Of a stretch of 64,000 nt of DNA, positions 55,301 to 64,000 are shown piece by piece. Position 1 is the first letter of the stretch. Each line of letters starts with the position of its first letter. The position numbers were made by a program, and so were the translations under genes. The notes under the pieces are model-generated. The model searched no databases. It was not told where the DNA came from and saw nothing but the letters and a program-made list of their open reading frames with translations. Origin of the DNA: Verticillium longisporum (Eukaryota > Ascomycota > Sordariomycetes > Glomerellales > Plectosphaerellaceae); contig JAETXT010000003.1 of NCBI GenBank assembly GCA_019188255.1, forward strand, positions 5,890,001 through 5,954,000, given 5' to 3'.

Positions 55301-58300
55301 GACGCCGTCGAGTCGGCCATGGACCTGGCCGCCACGCTCATCACAAAGGGAGCCATGCTGAACATGGACGCCGTCAACTCCCCCAGTCTGACGCCCTGTC
55401 CATGGCCAAGCCGCCCACGCTGCTGACGGACCTCCCGCGCTATGCGTGGAACCGCCAGACGCGGTACTGGCACGAGTCGCGCATGACGCGGATGCACAAG
55501 CACCGCGAGGGCGCGCGCAGCGATATCATTGGCGTCGAGGCCATCTACTCGAGCGACCTCGAGCCGACGTGGCGGAACATGGTGCACCTCGACGACTTGC
55601 CCTGGCTGCGGCACCACAAGGTGCAAGGCCTGACCATCTTCCCGTTCTCCGGGTTCGTGGCCATGGCCCTCGAGGCAGCGGCGCAGTGGTCAAGGCGCAA
55701 AGAGATCGCCTTGGACAGGTTCGAGCTCAGGGACGTCAACGTTGCCAAGCCCCTTGCTCTGTCTGACACGGCAGACGTCGAGATGACGATTAGCCTTCGC
55801 CCGCAGCAAGAGACGTCCTCTGCGCCTACGGAGGCGTGGTACGAGTTCCGCATCTGCTCGTGGAGCCAGGCGAGCGGATGGACGGAGAACTGCACCGGTC
55901 GCGTTGCCACGCAGTGTCATGCGAGCAACGATGTTGAGAGTGCTGAGCAGAAGGCGGCGTGGCGACAGGGAGCGCAGGCTCTCGTATCCTCTCTGAGTGA
56001 TGCGGTCGCCATCAAGGAGGCTGGCATGTACGATTCGCTCGCTGAGCTCGGTGTTGGCTACGGGCCTGCTTTCCAGGGCATCGCAGACTGCAAGGCGTCT
56101 GATGTTTGCTCCGTCGGCAACATCATCTCGCCTGACGTCGCACAGGATATGCCGAACAACTACATGACGAGCATGGTCCTCCACCCTACGTTCCTCGAAT
56201 CTGCCATCGAGATGTACTGGCCTGTTCTCGGTGCTGGCAGGGAATCAATCAACACAGTCTACCTGCCTTCGTCTCTCAGCAGGATGGTCGTCTCAGCGGA
56301 CATCACAGCACTCACCAAAGATGCCGGGAGCAGCCTTCGTGCTTTCTGCAAGGCCAAGTTCCCTGCTGCTGCCTCAGAGCCCCAGCCTACCAAAGTCTCG
56401 GTCCTAGCAGCATCGTCCGAAGACTCGCAGGACTTGATCCTCGAGATCGATGGCCTCACAGTGTCTCCACTGCTTGACGGAGCGGTCGAGACAGACAGCA
56501 AGCCCGCGCGCGAGCTGTGCTACAAGATTGAGTGGGAGTCCGTTACGTCCTATGAGGAGAAACCTCTTCTGAGCGCTGCCGACATTGTCATTATCCATGG
56601 CGAGTCCAACTCGCAGCAGCTCATCGCCAACGGGCTCGCCATCGCCATTGCTAGCGTAACGGGCAAGCTTCCTGAGATGGGCGGCCTTGGCGAGGTCGCC
56701 ACTGAGGGCAAGCTCTGCGTCGTCCTGTCGGAGATTGACTCGCCGTTCCTCGCCGCGCCCACCGAGTCGCAGTTCACCTCTGTCCAGAAGATGCTGACGA
56801 CCGTCCAAGGCGCCCTCTGGGTCGTCCGCGGCGCGTACGCCGGCTCCACATCACCCGAGAGCAACATGATCCTCGGCCTTAGTCGGACGGTCCGCTCTGA
56901 GGCCGTGCTTCCCTTTGCGACGCTGGATCTCGACGGTGCGAGCCAACTCAATGACAGCGAGGCCAGCTCAGCTATCATGAAAGTATTTGGCCTCGTGTTC
57001 GGCGTCGATGCTTCGTCGCCGAGCAGGGAGCTTGAGTTCATGGAGAGGCGGGGCGAAATTTTCACACCGAGGATCGTGCACGACGAGGCCATGAATGAGC
57101 ATGTCCATCGCGAGACAAACCCTGACGTCGTTGAGGCGCAGCCTTTCGGGCAGGGCGATCGGATGCTGAAGATGGAGTTTTCTGTTACGGGGGATGTTTC
57201 GCACTTTGTCGACGACGAAGCTGGTCAGGCCCCCCTTGCGGACGATGAAGTCGAGTTCGAAGTCAAGGCCGTCGGTGTCAATCTTCGAGACGCCGTGCTG
57301 GCCAAGGGCCATGTCGCCGATGCAGAGAAGCAAGCCCCCGGCGTCGAGGCGTCAGGTGTCATTACAAGAATCGGCAGCGCCGTCACATCCTTCTGCGTCG
57401 GCGATGCGATTGCCGGGCTGACGTTCAACAGCTCTGCCTTTGCCACGCGTGCCCGTACTTCTGCTTCAAGGGTCTTCAAGTTTCCTGAGACGCTGTCTTT
57501 CAAGGATGCCGCCAGCCTGCCCCTGGCCTACTGCACAGCCCACTATGCACTCATCGATCAGGTCCGCCTTGAAGCTGGCCAGCGGGTTCTTGTCCACGCG
57601 GCTGGCAGCGGTATCGGACAAGCGGCGCTGCATCTCGCGCAAGATACAGGCGCCGAGGTGTTTGCGACTGTTGGCTCGGCAGAGGAAAAGGCCCTCGTCG
57701 TGGGCTCCTTTGGCGTCTCAGAGGACCATATCTTTTACAGCCAGGACCTGTCCTTCGGGCCCGCTATTCGGCGCGTCACCGCTAACGACGGCGTTGACGT
57801 GGTTCTTAACCTGCTCCCGGGAGTGGAGAGCCTGAGAGAGAGTTGGGCGTGTCTCAGTCGTTTCGGCCATCTTGTCGACGTCGAACGTGGCGACGGCAAC
57901 TCGGGCGCTCGCGTCAACCTTGGGCAGTCCAACAGCAATGCCTGCTTTATGAGCGTGGATGTCTTCAACCTGGCCCAGTACCGGCCAAAGGTGATGGAGA
58001 GACTTGTTGCAAGTGTGGCGAAGCTTGTTAGAGACGGCAAGGTGCGGTCTCTTGCGACATCTATGGACTATGGGATTTCAGCCATCGATGAGGCTTTCAA
58101 GGCGCTCCAAAGCGGCCCAGTGTTTGGCAAGGTGGTTGTCGTTCCTCAGGCGGACGAGATGGTCATGGTAAGTTCTTCGTCTGCCTCAAAATCATCAGCA
58201 CCATCGCTCACAATTACAGGCTACGCAATCCAAAACCGTCGGCGCTCTGCTGCAGGCCCAGGCAACCTACGTGCTGATCGGCGGCACAGGTGGTCTCGGA

Positions 58301-59395
58301 CGCTGCATGGCCCGGTGGATGGTCACCCACGGTGCCCGCAACCTTGTCCTGCTCTCCCGTCGTGGGTCCATCACCGACAAGGTCCGCGTCCTCATCGAGG
58401 AGGCAAGCGCTCAAGGCGCCAACATTGCAGTCCGCTCCTGCGACGTCGCAGACAGGGCGAGCGTTGATCGTCTCTTCACGCGCCAGCTCGACGGCCTACC
58501 TCCCGTCCGCGGCGCCATTCACGGTGCCATGGTCCTCAAGGACGTGCTCTTCGAAAAGATGACGTGGTCTGACTACACAACCGTCGTCAACTCCAAAGTC
58601 CAGGGCGCATGGAACGTTCACGAGGCGCTGATGCGTCAGGACGCCAAGCTCGACTTCTTCATCGCCATATCCTCGGCCTCTGGCGCCGTCGGCAACCGCG
58701 GACAGGCGGCCTACGCTGCAGCCAACACATATCTCAACGCGCTCGTGCAGCACCGTCTGGCGCAGGGTCTGCCGGCGACGTCTCTCGATCTGACCGCCGT
58801 CTCGGACGCGGGCTACCTCGCCGACAGCGGGGCCGAGCGCGCGGCCGAGGTGGCCAAGAATCTGGGATCGGACAGCATCTGTGAGGCGGAGGTACTAGCG
58901 CTCATTGGCGCGGCCATATCTGGGAAGACGTCAGTGTGCAACGAGCACGTCGTGACGGGAATGCGCATCACGTCTACGGTGCAGCCCTTCTGGACGCCAG
59001 ACGCCAAGTTTAAGACGATGCGGATCGCGGCGGAGGAGCAGGCTGCCGCCGAGGCGGGTGGGGCTGGATGTGCGGCGGTGTCGCTGAATGCTTCCCTGAG
59101 AGCGGCACGCAGCGAGGCAGATGCCGAGGCTGTGGTGTGCGCTGGTCTCGTCGACAAGATTGCCGCCGTGCTCATGATGGAGCCGGAGGAGCTGGACGTC
59201 ACGCGCAGCTTGTCGCACTACCCGCTCGACTCGCTTGTGGCGATTGAGATCCGAAACTTCATCACGAGGGAACTTGAGGCGAAGGCGAACATGCAGGTGC
59301 TGGAGCTGTTGAGCAGTGGCAGTATCCAGACACTGACGAGGACGGTCTGTAAGAAGAGCAAGTGCTGTGTTGGGTTGGAGTGGACTGAGAGTTAG
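52344..59395 (+). CDS. Highly reducing type I polyketide synthase, one apparent frameshift
   Basis: Iterative synthase, four exons (52344-53067, 53138-53348, 53401-58167, 58220-59395), about 2292 residues. A Ser-rich N-terminal extension of some 95 residues precedes the KS (SMPIAIVGMACRLPG), with active Cys in DTACSSSL (Cys269), His in EAHGTGTKVGDP and KSNIGHLEGASG. The AT has FTGQGAQW and nucleophile GHSSGE (about 54620). The DH has the HxxxGxxxxP motif (55613-55642), but the second catalytic position reads HPTFLESAIE instead of the usual LD. No methyltransferase domain is seen. The ER has VHAAGSGIGQAALHLAQ, the KR has IGGTGGLGR and the tyrosine in QAAYAAANTYLNAL, and the ACP ends with the phosphopantetheine serine in YPLDSLVAIEIR. 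There is no thioesterase. The frame slips by one base at the C5 run 55380-55384, between AT and DH; both sides are conserved. The product cannot be predicted. Confidence 0.93.
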
Positions 59396-59815
59396 ATATG
59401 TGGCGTTTTGGCGTTGATTTGATATCCTAGGCAGTAATGATTCGGTGATCCATGCGATGCTTTGCTTTCTCGAAATATGGGATGCGATTGATGATGTGAA
59501 GTCATGCTGCAAGTTGAACGCGTCGACGTCGTCGTCGACGTGATAAGGCGCGTTTGGTTGCATGTACCTGATAACACGATAAAAACGACCTCTATAATTA
59601 AGCAGCATATGCACCTTCCCGAGTCCGGGCCCGCCGAAATCATGCGCGGGCGCGCCTGTGACATCCCCTTTTCATTTCCGCATCCTCAACTTCGTCACTC
59701 GTCCCTCGGTTGCAAAACTTCAGCCCGCCCTCACGATCTCTCCCCAACAGACACGGCCACTCCGCACCGATCCACCAACCACCACGCGACCGAGACAGCC
59801 GTCGCGACCGCCAAC
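59396..59815. other. Spacer between the synthase and the small palmitoyltransferase subunit
   Basis: 420 bp holding the synthase 3' UTR and a promoter; right border of the accessory island. No gene is seen. Confidence 0.5.
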
Positions 59816-60240
59816 ATGTCCATGATCACCGACTTCAGCCGCTGGCTGCACCTCAAGCAGTACCAGCTCGAGGTTACCTTCTGCGTCTACATCTTCACCC
59901 CCTGGGAAAAGTTCGCCTTTTGTACGCCTGCCTCCCCCGTGCTTCTGCCTCCGGAGCACAGGACGCGAAAAAGAAGGCACACGTTGCTAACACCCGTCCA
60001 GACACGATCCTCTTCCTCCTCAGCAGCCTCACCTTCATCGCGACGGTCCTCTACCTCCCGCAACACATCGCCTTCATTGTCGGCCGCGCCTGGTTCTACA
60101 TGAACGGCGAGCACGTCGACGTCGTTGAGCTGACAAAGGAGGCCGTCGAAGGCGCGCTGCACCAGACGGCTGGCCTGGTATCGACGACGGCGGCCGCATT
60201 GGCAGGGGAGACGGCCGAGGCTGTGGTGCGGGAGCTCTGA
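59816..60240 (+). CDS. Small subunit of serine palmitoyltransferase (ssSPT-like)
   Basis: Activating subunit of the first enzyme of sphingolipid synthesis in the endoplasmic reticulum. Two exons (59816-59921, 60002-60240) give 114 residues. The conserved core is LKQYQLEVTFCVYIFTPWEK, then a hydrophobic segment of about 25 residues (FYTILFLLSSLTFIATVLYL), then HIAFIVGRAWFYMNGE. The basic-aromatic residues flanking one hydrophobic stretch are diagnostic of the animal ssSPTa/b family, which in filamentous fungi replaces yeast Tsc3. The junction restores the tyrosine in FAFY. The C-terminal 40 residues are Ala/Glu/Thr-rich and helical, longer than in animals. Confidence 0.87.
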
Positions 60241-60633
60241 ATGGGAGGGCATCACACGACGAGCGACTTGGAGTGTGTGACGAGGAAACTGGACGAAGAC
60301 TACATATCAGCGGTGCGGTTGGATTTCGCCCGACAATGAGGAGGCACCGCACGCGCTGGGGCTGTACATGGCAACGGAAGCTAAGAGAGGACGGCGGCAT
60401 GGGATCTGGCGTTTTGTACCTTGCCCGACCGAGACCGCAGGTTCTCACGTAGGGTTCTGGCGTTTTCGGGAAGTGGAGGGAGGAGGGCCTCCCGGATAGG
60501 AAGCCCTTCATGTTCGGCGAGAGCATGCGGCTTATTCTTTTTGCATAATCATACCATCATAGACTTAATATCCGTCTGCCGTCTACCTGAGAACGGAGGC
60601 TTGCATCTACACGACGACTTTTCGTTTTCCCCC
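60241..60633. other. Intergenic region between convergent genes
   Basis: 393 bp between the 3' ends of the ssSPT gene and elp2. No gene is seen. Confidence 0.5.
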
Positions 60634-63245
60634 TTACGCCGAAACCAGCCCCGGCAAGCGATATATTCTCGTGGAGCTGTCTTCTCCAGCAACGGCTAGC
60701 TGGTACTCCTGACTGTCATCATCCGCGGGGCGCCAAGCGAGTTGGAGAACCGTCGTAGGGAGACAGAGGCTGGCAAATTGTTAGCATGTGATGTATGTGA
60801 ACATAAAAAAAGAAAACGATTGAGGGGAGGGTCCGAACATACTGCTCTGGCAACGGAGTGCTGCTGACCACCTGCAAACTCGTCGCGTCCAGCGTGTGAA
60901 TCGACATCTTGCCAGACTCGGTGCCCACCGCCAGCGCCAACGCCCCGTTCGCAAGCGACCTCCCCAGAAAGTCTACGGCCGTGACGGGCTCGCCGCAGGC
61001 AACCTCGGCGGCCTGCACGAAAGCCGTCTTGCCATCGCCGCCCGTCTTCGCGCTCCAGACGCGCACCTTCTTGTCTCGTCCCGCCGTGGCGAACGCCGCC
61101 GGGCTCGCGGACGGCGCCCATGCCGCGTCGAGGATCATGCGGCTGTGGCCCTTGGGGTTCGCCTGCAGGAGCTGATACCGCGGGGCGCCCTCGCCGTCGC
61201 GCTCAAAGACGGCCCACTGCCTGTCGCGACCGACGCTGAGGAGGTACCGGTCGTCGCGGGAGAAGCGCAGACGCGTCGCTGTCAGAGTGTGCGCGGCCAG
61301 CGGCGGCCTGACCTCGACCCACGTGTCCGTCTCGAAGATGCGAATGACGGCGTGGTTGAGGGAGCTCGCTCTGCAGGCGCTGGCGACGAGCTTGCCGTCG
61401 TGAGACGTGGCGAGGCACGAGATCTCGTAGCCGTGGCCGTAGAGCTTCTCGACCTCGGGCCACAGCGTGTGGCGGGAGAGGCTGTCCTCGAAGGGGGTGA
61501 TCAATGTCAAGGGCTGTTGTGCGAACGGCAGCGTCAGCAATATCGTTGACGCCAGCGTCTTCGCGACATGGGCAGGCGGGTCAGCGGCGTCGATGGCCTT
61601 GTTGGACAGGCCGAGCACGGGCATGTCGGCAGCGTCAGCAATATCGTTGACGCCAGCGTCCTGATCGGAGCCAGATCCGTCCAGTCGGCCAAGGAGCTTA
61701 GCGACGGCACGCGGCCGGCCAAAGACGCGCATGAGCTTCTCATCGGCGCCCGAGACAAATTGCGTCGCTCCCAGCGTATCGATGCAGTTGAGGTCGTACC
61801 CGTGGATCTGGGGCCTCGACATCTCATGCCACGTCTCGGCGTGCTCCTCCTTCCAGCGCCCGTGCAGCCTCGTCGTCTGGTCGCCGCTCGGCGACACCAG
61901 GGACTCGCCGCCCTTGGCCCACGCAATTCCCGTCACGGCCTTTGTGTGTCCGCTGATTGAGAGCGCGGGCTTCCACTCGTCCCTCGCACCGTCCCACACC
62001 CAGCGCCTCCAGCTACCCGTGCGGCCGAGACACACCACCGACTGGCCGTCCGGCGCCCACAGACCCGTCCAGAACCCGCCGATGCTGCCCGTCGCCGTCG
62101 TGGCGCCCTTTTCGCGGCTGATGTCACCCAGTCGTACCATGCTGACCCAGATGCCCGACGCGGGGTCCGCTTCCCAGATGGCGAGAGAGTTGTCGGCTGA
62201 CGTGGACAGGAGCTGCAGGGGCCTGTTGCTGCCGCCGCCACCTTGTTCCGTCTCAGAACGGAACCACTTTGCACTGTAGATCCAATCTTCGTGGCCCAAA
62301 AGGAGCGCCTCGAATGTGATGGAAAAAGCCTTGTCGCAGGACTGCAGGCGGTGGGCCTTGTTGGCAGGTGACTTGCCCGGCAAAAAAGCACTCGTTGCGG
62401 GGTCGGCGTTGCTCGTCATGGCGGGGAGTTCGCTGCCCTGGTGGAGGCGCCAGAGACGGACGTATTTGTCCTGGCTTGCGGAGGCCAGAAGAAGGTCACT
62501 GTCTGCGGCACTGCTCTCCCATGTGAAGTCGAGCGATCGAATCCAGCCTTCGTGACCTGTCAGGGTCGCCTGCAGCTGGAAGTCTAGAGAGGCGGCCGTA
62601 TTGGCGGCAACATAGATTTGGATAATGTCCTTGGTGCCTGCCACAGCGAGAACAACGACGTCGTCCTCATGATCGAGGGTGCTAAGGGCGAGAGTGAGAG
62701 GGAAGAATTTGGGTGTCGGTTTGATGGTGCTCAGAAGGAGGAGACGGCCTGCCTCGTACTTCCACACTCGGAAAGTTGCATCGGCAGCACCCGTTGCAAT
62801 GAGGGTCGGCGTTGAAAGACTTTTTGACTTGAGGATGGCAATAGTGTTGATGGGCGCCGCGTGATCCGTCAGAGTTTGGACGCACTGCCCTGTAGCGTGG
62901 TCTGCGTTGAGCTCCCACAGCTTCAGCGTCTTGTCGTCTGAGCCGCTGATGATGACATGGTTGCCGCTTTCTGTTGGCGGCAGAAACTTGACCGCCTTGA
63001 CCGCATCCTTGTGGCCGCTCAGGATGCCTGCAATACCAACATGACTACTAGCCTAGAGGGTTTTCTTTGGGTCAGTCACTGGGCCCGATACCAGGTAGGG
63101 TCAGGGCACTTACAGATGGTGTCCAGAGGCAGATGTTGGAGTTGGCACCAAAGGCAAGCACACCAGACTGGCTCCAGTCGGCGATGGCAGTGTGCCTATT
63201 AGCACCGGTAGAGAGATACTCGGCCGTTGCTTGAAGGTCGGGCAT
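60634..63245 (-). CDS. elp2: Elongator complex subunit Elp2
   Basis: WD40 scaffold of Elongator, which places the cm5 group on wobble U34 of tRNAs. Three exons (63245-63114, 63052-60843, 60769-60634) give 825 residues, the expected length. Two seven-bladed propellers are seen: the first with SGHKDAVKAVKFLPP, ISGSDDKTLKLWE, LTGHEGWIRSLDF, GHEDWIYSAKW; the second with SISGHTKAVTGIAW, QIHGYDLNC, LWPEVEKLYGHGYEISCLATS, GHSRMILDAAWAPS and ATAGRDKKVRVW. The linker between them (about 61500-61660) holds a 34-bp direct repeat read in two frames, so ten or so residues there (KTLASTILLTLPF) look unlike the family, while FEDSLSRHTLWPE resumes normally. The frame is open throughout. The promoter side faces urm1. 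Confidence 0.94.
61526..61559. repeat. 34-bp direct repeat within elp2, copy 1
   Basis: Identical to 61627-61660, offset by 101 bp. Because 101 is not a multiple of three, the copies are read in different frames. This copy gives a hydrophobic segment that does not look like Elp2, so it is probably the derived copy. Confidence 0.9.
61627..61660. repeat. 34-bp direct repeat within elp2, copy 2
   Basis: Identical to 61526-61559. This copy encodes the acidic DAGVNDIADAAD linker ahead of MPVLGLSNKAID, which is typical of Elp2, so it is probably the original. Confidence 0.9.
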
Positions 63246-63630
63246 GATGTGACGAGGGATGCCGACGTGGTAGATGGTTGATGGATGAATCCAGGGACTC
63301 ATCAATTACCGTCTTCTGATTGGTTCATGGCAGTGACTGGAAGAGTTGACGTCGAATTTTCTGCGCAGAACAAGAATACGGCGGGCTGTTCAGTTGGTGT
63401 GCTGGTGTACGGTGCACTAAAGCCACAAGAAACATCAGATCACCCCAATGAGGCACCGCCCAAGGGGGGGGGTTCTGCAACGGGCGCCCGCATCCGCTGT
63501 CAAACTTGCGGCTCCATTCCATTTCACCACCACACACAGCCTCCATCAGATCCAAGGTCAACGTCGGGGTCTCCGATACCCTTACACAACACATCTGCAG
63601 CAAGGTATCTCTGCTGTTCAAGACACAAGC
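63246..63630. promoter_or_regulatory. Bidirectional promoter between elp2 and urm1
   Basis: 385 bp between the start codons of two divergent genes. It contains no open frame of note. Both genes must be driven from it, allowing for both leaders. A G9 tract lies at 63465-63473 area on the plus strand. Confidence 0.7.
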
Positions 63631-64000
63631 ATGGAAGAGACATCTCTCACCGTCGAGTTCTCGTGAGTCAAATATCCGCATTGAACCCCCCATCTTCAAG
63701 ACTTTTTTGAGGGGTGAAGGGGGTGTCTTTTGGAAGTACCAAGAGGCAGAACCAGCCTTCTTCGGCTTCACTCGCTCCCTTGCCTTGTCGCACGTCTTTT
63801 GTTTTTGTTTTGGCTGTTTTATTTCCCCGCTGACTGACCTTTCGTGCAGAGGCGGGCTCGAGATGCTATTCGAGGACCAGCGAAAGCATGCTGTCTCGAT
63901 CCCTTCGCGCCGCGAGGATGGCCAGCCTGCGACCATTGCTCATCTCATCGACCACCTCTGCAAGAACGTCATGAAAGTTAACCGCAAGGAACTTTTCGTC
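63631..64000 (+). CDS. urm1: Urm1, ubiquitin-related modifier and sulfur carrier (cut by window end)
   Basis: Urm1 carries sulfur as a C-terminal thiocarboxylate for 2-thiolation of wobble U34 and can also be conjugated to proteins. Two exons are visible: 63631-63662 and 63850 to the window end. The first reads METSLT-type MEETSLTVEFS, the second GGLEMLF and then, after a polar stretch, TIAHLIDHLCKNVM, all matching the N-terminal half of the beta-grasp fold. The C-terminal half with the terminal Gly-Gly lies beyond 64000. The splice junction (TC|A) is in phase. Confidence 0.9.

Overview
This window is nuclear DNA of a filamentous ascomycete. Genes are interrupted by short introns (about 45-110 nt, GT..AG, often with a CTGAC/CTAAC-like branch site). 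Coding G+C is high, there are no operons, and most proteins read as the Pezizomycotina form of their family. The protein set (Tom40, GSK3, Sec8, Cyk3, actin, Elp2) looks like Sordariomycetes, and I would guess Hypocreales; the class is inferred from how the proteins read, not from a search.

Layout, left to right. 0.4-24.5 kb is a housekeeping block: GSK3 kinase (+), nuclear cap-binding subunit Cbp80 (+), ribosome-biogenesis WD40 protein Ytm1 (+), exocyst subunit Sec8 (-), Rai1/DXO decapping nuclease (+), a GCK-III STE20 kinase (-), cytokinesis protein Cyk3 (+), a small unrecognised acidic protein (+) and Get4 (-). A tRNA-Gly(CCC) follows at 24.85 kb. 26.5-43.6 kb is a second housekeeping block: Tom40 (-), 6-phosphofructo-2-kinase (+), a C19-type ubiquitin hydrolase (-), mitochondrial uL5 (+), Fes1 (-), actin (+) and a mitochondrial GGQ release-factor-like protein (-). 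43.9-59.4 kb is an accessory island that reads as a compact polyketide gene cluster: a full-length ABCB transporter (-), an FSH1-type serine hydrolase (-) and a highly reducing polyketide synthase (+), the last two diverging from a 1.9 kb promoter region. The right end returns to housekeeping genes: a serine palmitoyltransferase small subunit (+), Elongator subunit Elp2 (-) and the start of the ubiquitin-like protein Urm1 (+, cut by the window edge).

Functional links. Elp2 and Urm1 are divergent neighbours about 385 bp apart. They belong to the two pathways that together build the mcm5s2U wobble nucleoside of tRNA, so a shared promoter would co-express them. In the island, the synthase has no thioesterase domain, so the neighbouring hydrolase is a natural candidate for product release and the ABC transporter for export.

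The main caution for any user of this sequence: seven genes (rai1, cyk3, get4, the phosphofructokinase, the ubiquitin hydrolase, fes1 and the polyketide synthase) each carry one apparent single-base loss, always in the same direction and always in or next to a run of 4-5 identical bases. This is the signature of homopolymer undercalling in the assembly rather than seven pseudogenes. cyk3 also has one in-frame stop. Gene models made automatically from this sequence will be split or truncated at these points. Separately, elp2 contains a 34-bp direct repeat read in two different frames, and several enzymes carry altered catalytic residues (His to Ala in the phosphatase half of the phosphofructokinase, Glu to Val in Rai1, Asp to Glu in the dehydratase domain of the synthase).
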